Part shown: piece after piece, positions 26,400 through 33,962 of the stretch
Numbering within the stretch: position 1 is the stretch's first letter
Layout of the letters: every line of letters starts with the position of its first letter
From: Actinoplanes sp. NBRC 103695
GTDB taxonomy: Bacteria; Actinomycetota; Actinomycetes; Mycobacteriales; Micromonosporaceae
DNA length: 61,960 bases
NCBI RefSeq assembly: GCF_030269485.1
Contig: NZ_BSTL01000041.1
Span: 1-61,960 of the forward strand
Direction: 5' to 3'
Position numbers and translations under genes: made by a program
Notes under the pieces: generated by a model
Database searches by the model: none
What the model was told of the DNA's origin: nothing
Seen by the model: only the letters and a program-made list of their open reading frames with translations

Positions 26400-26891
26400 A
26401 TGCCCGACGAATCCCTGCTGACTCACGTCGACGAGACGGGCGCTGCCCGCATGGTTGACGTGTCGGCCAAGTCCGTGAGCAGCCGCCGCGCGGTCGCCGC
26501 CGGCCGCCTCGTCACCACTCCCGAAGTCGTCTCGCTGCTGCGCGGTGACGGATTGCCGAAGGGAGACGCGCTGGCCGTGGCCCGGATCGCCGGGATCATG
26601 GGCGCGAAGCGGACCCCCGACCTCGTCCCGCTCTGCCACCCGATCGCCCTCACCGGCGTGACCGTCGACCTCGAACTCACCGACAGCGGCGTGGAGATCA
26701 CCGCGGCGGCGAAGACGGCCGACCGCACCGGCGTCGAGATGGAGGCGCTGACCGCGGTCGCCGTCGCCGGCCTCACCCTGATCGACATGGTCAAGGCCGT
26801 CGACCCCGCGGCCAGCATCGAGGCGGTGCGGGTGGTGCGCAAGGAGGGCGGCAAGACCGGACATTGGGTACGCCCGGAGGACCGCGCGTGA
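26400..26891 (+). CDS. moaC: Cyclic pyranopterin monophosphate synthase MoaC
   Basis: The 163-residue protein carries the MoaC motifs DLVPLCHP, KTADRTGVEMEALTAV and TLIDMVKAVD. With MoaA it turns GTP into cyclic pyranopterin monophosphate, the first step of molybdenum cofactor synthesis. It heads moaC-mog-moeA-moaE, and its stop overlaps the next start by GTGA. The ATG has a TAAACT box 6 nt upstream and no ribosome-binding site, so it is probably leaderless. Confidence 0.95.
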   Translation: MPDESLLTHVDETGAARMVDVSAKSVSSRRAVAAGRLVTTPEVVSLLRGDGLPKGDALAVARIAGIMGAKRTPDLVPLCHPIALTGVTVDLELTDSGVEITAAAKTADRTGVEMEALTAVAVAGLTLIDMVKAVDPAASIEAVRVVRKEGGKTGHWVRPEDRA

Positions 26892-27358
26892 GGGCCCGGG
26901 TGATCGTCGCCTCCAACCGTGCCGCGGCGGGCGTCTACGCCGACACCAGCGGCCCGCGGCTCGTGGCCGGCCTGCGCGACCTGGGCTGCGAGGTGCCGGA
27001 CGAGCCGGTCGTGGTGCCCGACGGCGACCCGGTCGCCGAGGCCCTGCGAGCGGCCGTCGCGGACGGCGTCGACGTGGTGCTGACCAGCGGCGGCACCGGC
27101 GTCACGCCGACCGACCGCACCCCCGAGGCGACCCGCGGCCTGCTGGACTTCGAGATCCCGGGCATCGCCGAGGCGATCCGTGCGCACAGCCGCGACAAGG
27201 TGCCCACGGCAGCGCTCTCCCGGGGGCTCGCCGGGGTGGCCGGCCGCACGCTGATCGTCAACCTGCCCGGCTCGACCGGCGGAGCCAAGGACGGGCTCGC
27301 GGTGCTGGGGCCGATCCTTCGGCATACAGTCGACCAGATCCGCGGCGGCGACCACTGA
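26888..27358 (+). CDS. mog: Molybdopterin adenylyltransferase, MogA/MoaB family
   Basis: The GTG at 26888 overlaps the moaC stop by 4 bp (GTGA) and gives 156 residues. Family motifs are LTSGGTGVTPTDRTPEAT and LPGSTGGAKDGLAVL. These proteins adenylylate molybdopterin before molybdate insertion. The place between moaC and moeA supports the call; MogA and MoaB cannot be told apart with certainty by eye. Confidence 0.9.
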   Translation: MRARVIVASNRAAAGVYADTSGPRLVAGLRDLGCEVPDEPVVVPDGDPVAEALRAAVADGVDVVLTSGGTGVTPTDRTPEATRGLLDFEIPGIAEAIRAHSRDKVPTAALSRGLAGVAGRTLIVNLPGSTGGAKDGLAVLGPILRHTVDQIRGGDH

Positions 27359-27365
27359 CGCGACG

Positions 27366-27414
27366 GTGTCGAAGCGCCGAAGCAGTCGCGGCAGTGTCGA
27401 AGCGCCGAAGCAGT
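27366..27414 (+). repeat. Two 21-bp direct repeats between mog and moeA
   Basis: The same 21 bases occur at 27366-27386 and 27394-27414 (period 28), starting GTGTCGAAGCGCCGAAG. They fill the gap just before moeA. There is no clear function; a small duplication or a binding-site pair is possible. Confidence 0.7.
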
Positions 27415-27426
27415 AAGGTCGGGAAT

Positions 27427-28641
27427 GTGAGCGCTGTGGATTGGGAGACCGCTCGGCGGCTGGCCTACGAGGCGGGTCGCGCGGCGGCAGGACCGGCCGA
27501 GGTCGTCCCGCTGGACGCGGCGGACGGGCGTACCCTCGCGGAGCCCCTGCTCGCCCTCACCGACCTCCCGGCCTTCCCCACCTCCAGCATCGACGGCTGG
27601 GCCGTGCGCGGCCCGGCGCCGTGGCGGCCGATCGGCCGCGTGCTGGCCGGGAGCACCCCCGAGCCACTGTCCGAGTCCGGCACGTGCGTCGAGATCGCCA
27701 CCGGCGCCATGGTCCCCGGCGGCGCGGACGCGCTGATCCGCATCGAGGAGTCCACCCGCGACCCGGACGGACTAGTCGGTGGGACACCGCGGCCGGCGCC
27801 CGAGTGGCGGCTGCCCGGCGAGGAGGCGACCAAGGGCGAGGAGTTGCTGCCGGTCGGCACCTCGATCGACCCGGCCGTGATCGGCGTCGCGGCCACCTGC
27901 GGGTACGAGTCGCTCACGGTCAGCCCGCTGCCGCGCGCGGCCCTCCGGGTCTTCGGCGACGAGCTGCTGGTCAACGGCCCGCCCGGCGATGGCCGGGTCC
28001 GCGACTCGCTCGGCCCGCAGATGCCCGGCTGGCTGCGCCGCTGTGGCGCGGCGATCACCACGGCCGAGGTGGCCGGCCCGGTCGAGGACACGCTGGAGGC
28101 GCACGTCGCCGCGATCCGCGCCGCGTTCGAGACCGCCGAGCTGGTCTGCACCACCGGCGGCACCATGCACGGTCCGGTCGACCACCTGCATCCCGCGCTG
28201 GCCGAGCTCGGCGCCGACTACGTGGTGAACACCGTGGCCGTCCGCCCCGGCTTCCCGATGCTGCTGGCCCGGGTGCCCGGCCCCGACGGCCGGCACCGCT
28301 TCCTGGCCGGCCTGCCCGGCAACCCGCAGTCCGCGGTGATCGCCCTGGTCTCACTGGTGCAGCCGCTGCTCGCCGGGCTGGCCGGTCGCCCGCCGGCCGA
28401 GCTGCCGTCGGTGATCACCACCGGCCCGGTGAAGGGCCGCGGCACGGACACCCACCTCGCGCTGGCCCGGCTGGACCGGACCGGTCGGTCGGCGACCCCG
28501 GTCGGCCACGTCGGCTCGGCGATGCTGCGCGGGCTGGCCAACGCGCACGGCTTCCTGGTGGTCCGCCCCGGCACCGAGGCCGCGGCCGGCGACCTGCTCC
28601 CCTTCCTGCCGTTGCCCCTGCTGGCCGGAGAACGCCGATGA
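27427..28641 (+). CDS. moeA: Molybdopterin molybdotransferase MoeA
   Basis: 404 residues from the GTG at 27427, which follows AAGGTCGGG closely. Motifs include SSIDGWAVRG, EIATGAMVPGGADALI, TTGGTMHGPVDHL and FLAGLPGNPQSAVIAL, as in MoeA, which inserts molybdate into adenylylated molybdopterin. The MDGYA signature common in the family reads IDGWA. Its TGA overlaps the moaE ATG as ATGA. Confidence 0.92.
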   Translation: MSAVDWETARRLAYEAGRAAAGPAEVVPLDAADGRTLAEPLLALTDLPAFPTSSIDGWAVRGPAPWRPIGRVLAGSTPEPLSESGTCVEIATGAMVPGGADALIRIEESTRDPDGLVGGTPRPAPEWRLPGEEATKGEELLPVGTSIDPAVIGVAATCGYESLTVSPLPRAALRVFGDELLVNGPPGDGRVRDSLGPQMPGWLRRCGAAITTAEVAGPVEDTLEAHVAAIRAAFETAELVCTTGGTMHGPVDHLHPALAELGADYVVNTVAVRPGFPMLLARVPGPDGRHRFLAGLPGNPQSAVIALVSLVQPLLAGLAGRPPAELPSVITTGPVKGRGTDTHLALARLDRTGRSATPVGHVGSAMLRGLANAHGFLVVRPGTEAAAGDLLPFLPLPLLAGERR

Positions 28642-29069
28642 CCGCGCCGGCAGTCGTCACGATTGTGCGGGTCGTTGATGTGCCGCTTGATCTCGCCGAG
28701 CACGAGGCCGCGGTGGCCGACGTGCGGGCCGGGGCGGTCGTCTCGTTCCAGGGTGTCGTGCGCGACCACGATCACGGCCGCGGTGTCACCCTTCTGGAGT
28801 ACGAGGGTCACCCCACCGCCGAGGCCATCCTGCGCGAGGTCGCCACCGAGATCGCCGCCGACCCGGACGTCTTCGCGGTGGCCGTCTCGCACCGCGTCGG
28901 CACCCTCAAGATCGGCGACGTGGCCCTGGTCGCGGCGGTCAGCACGGCCCACCGCGCGGCCGCGTTCGCCGCTTGCGCCCGCCTGGTCGACGAGGCCAAG
29001 GCCCGCCTGCCGATCTGGAAACGCCAGGTCTTCACCGACGGCTCCGACGAGTGGGTCAACTGCCCGTAG
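28638..29069 (+). CDS. moaE: Molybdopterin synthase catalytic subunit MoaE
   Basis: 143 residues with MoaE motifs SFQGVVRDHDHG, LEYEGHPTAEAIL, VSHRVGTLKIGD and PIWKRQVFTDGSDEWV. MoaE with thiocarboxylated MoaD adds the dithiolene sulfurs to precursor Z. The start overlaps moeA by ATGA. The small subunit gene moaD is not here but at 38818-39060. Confidence 0.95.
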   Translation: MTAPAVVTIVRVVDVPLDLAEHEAAVADVRAGAVVSFQGVVRDHDHGRGVTLLEYEGHPTAEAILREVATEIAADPDVFAVAVSHRVGTLKIGDVALVAAVSTAHRAAAFAACARLVDEAKARLPIWKRQVFTDGSDEWVNCP

Positions 29070-29096
29070 CCGAGTCGAGGCCAACCGCCGCTCACG

Positions 29097-29290
29097 GTGG
29101 TAGCTGGACAGGCGAGTGGTAGCCCAGGGCGGCATATCGGCCTTGTATGCCGCCCGGACCTACCACTGACGTCCCGGACCTACCACTGACGTCCCGGACC
29201 TACCACTGACGTCCCGGACCTACCACTGACGTCCCGGACCTACCACTGACGTCCCGGTCCTACCACTCGCGACGGGTTCTACCACTGTGC
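29097..29290. repeat. Inverted-array repeat element, copy 1
   Basis: Two GTGGTAG units 19 bp apart (29097, 29116) lead into a perfect 10-bp hairpin (29127-29136 with 29146-29155, loop TCGGCCTTG). After it come TACCACT units in the opposite sense at 29161, 29181, 29201, 29221, 29241, 29261 and 29280; five are exact 20-bp units TACCACTGACGTCCCGGACC. The right-arm unit is close to the reverse complement of the left-arm unit. A related copy lies at 61362-61830. No coding sequence is seen in 29070-29351. Confidence 0.8.
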
Positions 29291-29351
29291 GTCCGGCCAG
29301 AGTCGTGAGTAGCGGCAACCACGGTGAGCGGTCACCCCGGCCGGCCGGGGT

Positions 29352-30680
29352 TCAGGTCTGGATCGTCCGGCGGCGTTTCTCCAGCCAGCGGTCGATCGGG
29401 AAGGCCGGCGCCACGCCCGGGCTCCAGGGCAGGACATTCAAGATCAGGATCAGGGCGATGGCGTACGCGTTGCGCACGAACGCGTCGTCCACCGTCCAGA
29501 TCGGAGCTGCCAGGAACAGCAGGTAGGCGCACGTGGCGGCGGTGAACCAGCCCAGCCCGGGGAACCGGCCGCCCAGCCCGGGCCGCGGCCGCACCGACTC
29601 CCAGCGGCAGCCGGCACCCGCGGCCGCGAGCAGCAGCACCGCCGGCAGCACCCAGATCAGCTCGTGCGTGAGGGTCACCGGCCCGACGATCGCCCCGGTC
29701 AGGCCGATCAGCGTGAACGCGGTGATCTCGTCGCCGTCCAGGTGTGCCGACCGGGCCCGGATGAAGCCCACCGCCACCAGCAGCAGAGCGAACGACAGCC
29801 ACAGCAGGATCGGCGTGGTGGCCGAGTCGTACAGGCGGGCCAGCACGCCGGCCAGCGACTGGTTGCCGGTCTGGCCGACGCCGCCGGTGCGGTCGAGGCG
29901 CCACAGGACCTCGCCGAACCACGCCGCCGTCTCGCGGGGTGCGGCCAGGAGAGTGCCGGCCGCCACGGTCGCGGCCGTGACCAGCGCGGTCACGGCGGCC
30001 CGCCACTGCCGGGTGACGGCCAGGTAGAGGATGAACAGGGCCGGTCCGACGGTCAGCGCGGTCGCCAGCCCGATGCCGACGCCCGCCCAGCCGCCGCTCG
30101 CCCAGAAGGTGCCCAGCGGCCCGCGCGGTGTCCCCGAGGCGCGGCCGGGCCACCAGATCCGCCGGCTGCGTGCCCAGGCGCTGCGCCGCAGCGCGACCAG
30201 GTCGGCCACGATCAGGCCGAAGATCACCAGGTCCCAGGTGCCGCGGCCGAGGGCGGCCCGGACCGGTTCGGCGGCGAGCGCGAGCAGCAGAGCGACAAGC
30301 ACGATCGGGTACGCGGGGCGCGCGTACCGTCGCGCCAGCGGGCCCGTGATCGCGAGCAGGGCGAGGGTGAGCGCCGCCAGCCCGGCGAGGGCGAGCACCC
30401 AGCCACCCAGGCCGACCGGCAGCAGGGCGAGCGGGATCATCGCCACGGCGCCCGCCGGGGAGATCGCGGTGCCGAGCAGGCTGACCGGATCGCGGTAGGA
30501 GTACAGCCCGTCGCCGATCAGCCAGCCCCGGATCGCCGCTCGATCCACGGTCAGCCCGCTCAGGGCGTACCGCTGCATCAGGATCGTGACCGCGACGAGC
30601 GCAACCGCCGCGCCCAGACCGACCACGATGGATCGTCGCGTGGGCCGCAACCCGCGCGCTCGCCCCGCCACCGCCCGCAT
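29352..30680 (-). CDS. GT87-like membrane mannosyltransferase
   Basis: 442 residues with 10 or more hydrophobic segments; the first is SIVVGLGAAVALVAVTILM. The following loop LIGDGLYSYRDPVSL and the later GNQSLAGVLARL and LTHELIWVLP motifs are those of actinobacterial polyprenyl-phosphate-dependent alpha-(1->2)-mannosyltransferases (GT87). A GGGGGTG stretch precedes the ATG. A longer frame on the same strand (to 30708) is Arg-rich and a shadow. Substrate is inferred only from family. Confidence 0.75.
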   Translation of the reverse strand: MRAVAGRARGLRPTRRSIVVGLGAAVALVAVTILMQRYALSGLTVDRAAIRGWLIGDGLYSYRDPVSLLGTAISPAGAVAMIPLALLPVGLGGWVLALAGLAALTLALLAITGPLARRYARPAYPIVLVALLLALAAEPVRAALGRGTWDLVIFGLIVADLVALRRSAWARSRRIWWPGRASGTPRGPLGTFWASGGWAGVGIGLATALTVGPALFILYLAVTRQWRAAVTALVTAATVAAGTLLAAPRETAAWFGEVLWRLDRTGGVGQTGNQSLAGVLARLYDSATTPILLWLSFALLLVAVGFIRARSAHLDGDEITAFTLIGLTGAIVGPVTLTHELIWVLPAVLLLAAAGAGCRWESVRPRPGLGGRFPGLGWFTAATCAYLLFLAAPIWTVDDAFVRNAYAIALILILNVLPWSPGVAPAFPIDRWLEKRRRTIQT

Positions 30681-30769
30681 GGCACCCCCGGTTTCCGCCG
30701 GGGCCCACCTTAGAACGCTTCGACCGGTTTCACGGCCCCGAAGGATTCAACGCCGGGGGTGCGGGAAGG

Positions 30770-31309
30770 TCACCCCAGCTTGCGGCCGACACCTGCGGAC
30801 ATGGCGGCGATCTTCGCCTCACGACGCGCGGTGCGCACGGCGCGCTTCATGCTGCGCTGCGAGCGGTCGACCGCGTGGGTGGTGCGATATTTCAGGCCGG
30901 GGCGCCCCTCGGTGTCCGCCGCGGCCAGCAGCAGACCGCCGAGCAGGCCGAGGTTTTTCAGGAACTGGGCGCGCTGGCCCGCCCGCTCCTCCTTGGGCAC
31001 GGCCCAGAACTGGTGGCCGGTGAGCGTGGTCGGCACCAGGCCGGCGGCGAGCACCCCGGCGGCCGGGCGGGTCAGGTTGCCGGTGGCGAGCAGGACCCCG
31101 GCGACCACGTCCGCGCCCGCCTTGATCCGGAGCAGGGTGCGGGTGTCACTGGGCAGTCGCGGGTCGACCTTCTCGATCCAGGGCCCGACCCGGTTGGTCA
31201 CCGGGCCGGCTGCCTCCGCGCGGCTGTCCGGATCGAGCAGCAACCGGATGCCGCTGGACACGAAGATCGCCGAGAGCATGACGCGAGCTGCGGTGCGTAC
31301 GGGCTTCAT
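30770..31309 (-). CDS. DoxX-family membrane protein
   Basis: 179 residues. The start MKPVRTAARVMLSAIFVSSG and the four hydrophobic stretches (ADVVAGVLLATG, AAGVLAAGLVPTTLTG, LKNLGLLGGLLLAAAD) match the DoxX family of small quinone-linked or redox-related membrane proteins. The C-terminal 40 residues are basic and probably cytoplasmic. AGAGG precedes the ATG. It starts 21 bp after the stop of the upstream ATPase gene, so the two may share a transcript. Confidence 0.8.
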   Translation of the reverse strand: MKPVRTAARVMLSAIFVSSGIRLLLDPDSRAEAAGPVTNRVGPWIEKVDPRLPSDTRTLLRIKAGADVVAGVLLATGNLTRPAAGVLAAGLVPTTLTGHQFWAVPKEERAGQRAQFLKNLGLLGGLLLAAADTEGRPGLKYRTTHAVDRSQRSMKRAVRTARREAKIAAMSAGVGRKLG

Positions 31310-31330
31310 ATACCTCTGTATACCCGCGTA

Positions 31331-32533
31331 TCACGGTTGCGTGCGCAGGTAGCGACCGAAATGTGGAACGGTGAAGGCGACCGTCCCGCGCTCGCCCGAG
31401 TAGATCAGCCCCTTCTTGATCAGGGCGTCCCGGGCGGGAGACAGACTGGCCGGTTTGCGGCCGAGCTGGGCCGCGATGTCCGAGGTCGGGACCGCGTGGT
31501 CCATGTCGTCGGCCTTCTCGCCGCCGAGCTGGGCCATCGCCCGCATGTACTCCCGTTCCGCGGGGGTGGCCCGCTCGAACCGGGAGCCGAAGAAGCCCAC
31601 CGCCAGCTCGGCCTCCGCCTCCGGCGCGGCCACCCGGACGTCGGCGTCGGTCACCGGCGACTGCGGGGCGTGATCCCAGGTCGCCTTCCCGTACGCCTGC
31701 ACGAAGTACGGGTAGCCGCCGGACTTCTCGTACAGCAGGTCGAGGGCCTTGGCCTCGTAGTCGACGTCCTCGCGGGCGGCGGGCGCGCACAGGGCCAGGT
31801 CGGCGGCGATCCGGTCGAGCCGGTCGATGCGCTGGTAGCGGAAGAGCCGCTCGGAGTACGACTTGGCGGCGGAGAGCACGGCGGGCAGATGAGGCAGCCC
31901 GGCACCGACCACGATCAGCGGCGCGCCCAGCTGGGACAGCTCGTGGCAGGCGGCGCAGAGCGCGGAGACGTCGGCCGGGCCGAGGTCCTGCATCTCGTCG
32001 ATGAACAGGCCGATGCCGGTACCGACGTCGGTGGCCAGCGAGGCGGCGTCGGTGAACAGCTCGACCAGGTCGATCTCGATGTCGCCGGAGTCGGCCCGCC
32101 CCCGCGCCGGCGGCACGTCGATGCCCGGTGACCAGCGGTCCCGCAGCTTGGCGTCGGCCTGATTGGCCCGCAGCGCGAATGCCTTGAGCACGCCCAGCAC
32201 CTCGTCCACCCGGTCCGGGTTGCGGTGGTGCGGGGCGAGTTCGCGGATCGCCATGTGCAGGGCGGCGGAGACCGGGCGGCGCAGTGACTGGTCCGGCCGG
32301 GCCTCGATCTTGCCGGTGCCCCAGAGCCGGCCGATCGCCGACGAGCGCAGGGTGTTGAGCAGAACGGTCTTTCCGACGCCGCGGAGGCCGGTCAGGACGA
32401 GGCTGCGCTCGGGGCGACCGCGGGCCACTCGCTCGAGCACCACGTCGAAGGCGTCCAACTCGCGGTCGCGGCCCGCCAGCTCGGGAGGCCGCTGACCTGC
32501 GCCGGGAGCGTACGGGTTCCGGACGGGATCCAC
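31331..32533 (-). CDS. AAA-type ATPase with C-terminal winged helix
   Basis: The GTG at 32533 (VDPVRNPYAPGAGQRPPELAGRD split as VDPVRNPYAPGAG) is preferred over the GTG three codons upstream because TACTGT lies 7 nt before it. 400 residues: Walker A TGLRGVGKTVLL, Walker B GLFIDEMQDL, sensor-like VVGAGLP, and a C-terminal winged helix (VPTSDIAAQLGRKPASLSPARDAL). This plan resembles ORC/Cdc6-like and STAND-related ATPases. Its target is unknown; DNA binding through the winged helix is likely. Confidence 0.8.
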   Translation of the reverse strand: MDPVRNPYAPGAGQRPPELAGRDRELDAFDVVLERVARGRPERSLVLTGLRGVGKTVLLNTLRSSAIGRLWGTGKIEARPDQSLRRPVSAALHMAIRELAPHHRNPDRVDEVLGVLKAFALRANQADAKLRDRWSPGIDVPPARGRADSGDIEIDLVELFTDAASLATDVGTGIGLFIDEMQDLGPADVSALCAACHELSQLGAPLIVVGAGLPHLPAVLSAAKSYSERLFRYQRIDRLDRIAADLALCAPAAREDVDYEAKALDLLYEKSGGYPYFVQAYGKATWDHAPQSPVTDADVRVAAPEAEAELAVGFFGSRFERATPAEREYMRAMAQLGGEKADDMDHAVPTSDIAAQLGRKPASLSPARDALIKKGLIYSGERGTVAFTVPHFGRYLRTQP

Positions 32534-32540
32534 GCGTAGC

Positions 32541-32546
32541 ACAGTA
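32541..32546 (-). promoter_or_regulatory. Leaderless -10 box of the ATPase gene
   Basis: On the minus strand TACTGT stands 7 nt before the GTG at 32533; no Shine-Dalgarno is present. Confidence 0.5.
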
Positions 32547-32555
32547 TCGGGCCGT

Positions 32556-32661
32556 CTAGCTTCAACGCTAGATGTAGGTAGAGCGGCTTATGCAGCCGTA
32601 TTGCTCTCTCTAGCCTTTTCCCTAGACAAGGCTAGAACGGCCTAGCGCTCCTGAGGCCTAG
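32556..32661. promoter_or_regulatory. Cluster of seven CTAG motifs upstream of the ATPase gene
   Basis: CTAG occurs at 32556, 32568, 32610, 32622, 32632, 32642 and 32658. The steps are 12, 42, 12, 10, 10 and 16 bp, several near one helical turn. CTAG is a rare tetramer in most bacterial DNA. The two rightmost lie in an imperfect direct repeat GGCCTAGCGCTCCT (32639 and 32655), and the last is also the stop codon of the next gene. A regulator binding array is possible. Confidence 0.45.
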
Positions 32662-33344
32662 CGCTCCTTGAGACACAGCACGAAGTCAAGGCTGTCCAGC
32701 TCGCTGTCGTAGAAGTACCACTTCGTGTACTCCGGAACGCGATTGCACTTGGACTCCGCGTCGGACTCGCCCGACGTGCGGCCGTCCACCCGTTTGAGCA
32801 CCTCGAACGTGCCGCTAGCGCAGGCGACGATCTTCATCTCCGGCTTGGCCGCTGTCCCCTCGTTGCGGACGCACTGCCCCTTGCTCACGAACCGGGCGTC
32901 CTCGCTGCTGCGCGGCTGCGGGTCGGTGATCTCGTCGGCCGTGGAGGTCGCGCTCGGCGCCGGAGTCACGCCGCGCGCGTCGTCATCACCGCGGCCGGAG
33001 AGCAGCCACGCCGTCGTGCCCAGGCCGCCGCAGATCAGCAGGCCGAGCACGATGACCAGCGCCACGATCGGGGTGTTCCGCTTGCGCGGCTGCTGGGTCG
33101 GCTGGTGGCCCCACGCCGGCTGAGGAGGCGGCGCGGCGAAGTTGGGCTGCGGGCCCACGGTCGAGAAGCCGGTATCGGCCGCCGGAGGAACCGACGTCGG
33201 GTGGTGACCCCAGCCGCCGTTGGGCGCGTTCGCCGTCGGGTGGTCACCCCACGGGTCGGCCGGTTCGGTGTACGGCTCGTCGGACGAGCCCCGGTTGGAC
33301 CACGGCTGCGACGGCGGGCCGGGGAACGGACCGTTCTGCGTCAT
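32658..33344 (-). CDS. LppU/SCO3897-like membrane protein
   Basis: The start at 33344 (MTQNGPFPGPPSQPW) follows GGAGG; the longer frame to 33437 is not supported. 228 residues: a Pro/Gly/Trp-rich cytoplasmic part (1-90), one membrane helix (VALVIVLGLLICGGLGTTAWLL), a short linker and an outer domain with four Cys (GQCVRNEG, IVACASG, ESKCNRV, FVLCLKER) that could form two disulfides. This matches the LppU/SCO3897 type of actinobacterial proteins, whose role is unclear. Confidence 0.7.
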   Translation of the reverse strand: MTQNGPFPGPPSQPWSNRGSSDEPYTEPADPWGDHPTANAPNGGWGHHPTSVPPAADTGFSTVGPQPNFAAPPPQPAWGHQPTQQPRKRNTPIVALVIVLGLLICGGLGTTAWLLSGRGDDDARGVTPAPSATSTADEITDPQPRSSEDARFVSKGQCVRNEGTAAKPEMKIVACASGTFEVLKRVDGRTSGESDAESKCNRVPEYTKWYFYDSELDSLDFVLCLKER

Positions 33345-33488
33345 CAGCGTTTCCTCCAGGGCGCGTTTTCGCTGTACGCCACCGTAGCGTGGGCATACCG
33401 CTCGGCAGATCCCGGAATCGCGCCGACCAGGCAACACTTGAGCGACAAGCGCCCCAAATCGCCTCGTCTGTCGGCTAATTGACCGTCG

Positions 33489-33497
33489 TTGTCCACA
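33489..33497 (+). promoter_or_regulatory. Perfect DnaA box TTGTCCACA
   Basis: The nine bases TTGTCCACA match the actinobacterial DnaA box. It lies between the divergent LppU-like and prepilin peptidase genes. A single box; function not shown. Confidence 0.4.
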
Positions 33498-33526
33498 GGG
33501 CCCACCGGAGTACCGCCGCGGCTCGC

Positions 33527-33532
33527 TACGGT
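33527..33532 (+). promoter_or_regulatory. Leaderless -10 box of the prepilin peptidase gene
   Basis: TACGGT lies 7 nt before the GTG at 33540, with no Shine-Dalgarno. Confidence 0.45.
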
Positions 33533-33539
33533 CTCGGCC

Positions 33540-33962
33540 GTGCCCCTTCTCCCCGCCCTGGTGGTCGGCCTGCTGCTGGCCCGCGCCGACCTGCGAACCG
33601 GCCGGCTGCCCGACCGGCTGGTGTCCCTGCTGGCCGTGACGCTGGTCGTGCCTGCTCTCGGACGGCCGGCGGCGGAGCTTCGGCGCGGTCTCGCGGCTTC
33701 CATTCTGGTGTTTTCCCTGTACTTCGTGCTGGCCCTGCTGCCCGGCGACGGGCTCGGGTTCGGGGATGTGAAGCTGGCGGCGGTGCTTGCCTTCGGGCTC
33801 GGTGTCCAGGGCTGGGACACCGTACTCCTGGGCCTCGCTCTGCCGCCGTTGATCATCGGGCCGACGGCAGTGGCGCTGGTGGCCACGCGGCGACTCGGAC
33901 GTCGCGACCCGCTGCCGTTCGGTCCGGCGCTGGTCGGAGGTGCGATCGCCGCCCTTATATGA
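33540..33962 (+). CDS. A24-family prepilin peptidase, short form
   Basis: The GTG at 33540 gives 140 residues with four or five membrane helices. The two catalytic Asp motifs of the family are present: ADLRTGRLPDRL and GLGFGDVKLAAVLAF. These enzymes cut type IV/Tad prepilin leaders at the inner membrane. The N-methylase domain of full-length PilD is missing, as in TadV-like enzymes. No pilus genes are seen nearby, so substrates must be coded elsewhere. It overlaps the convergent helicase by 8 bp. Confidence 0.85.
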   Translation: MPLLPALVVGLLLARADLRTGRLPDRLVSLLAVTLVVPALGRPAAELRRGLAASILVFSLYFVLALLPGDGLGFGDVKLAAVLAFGLGVQGWDTVLLGLALPPLIIGPTAVALVATRRLGRRDPLPFGPALVGGAIAALI

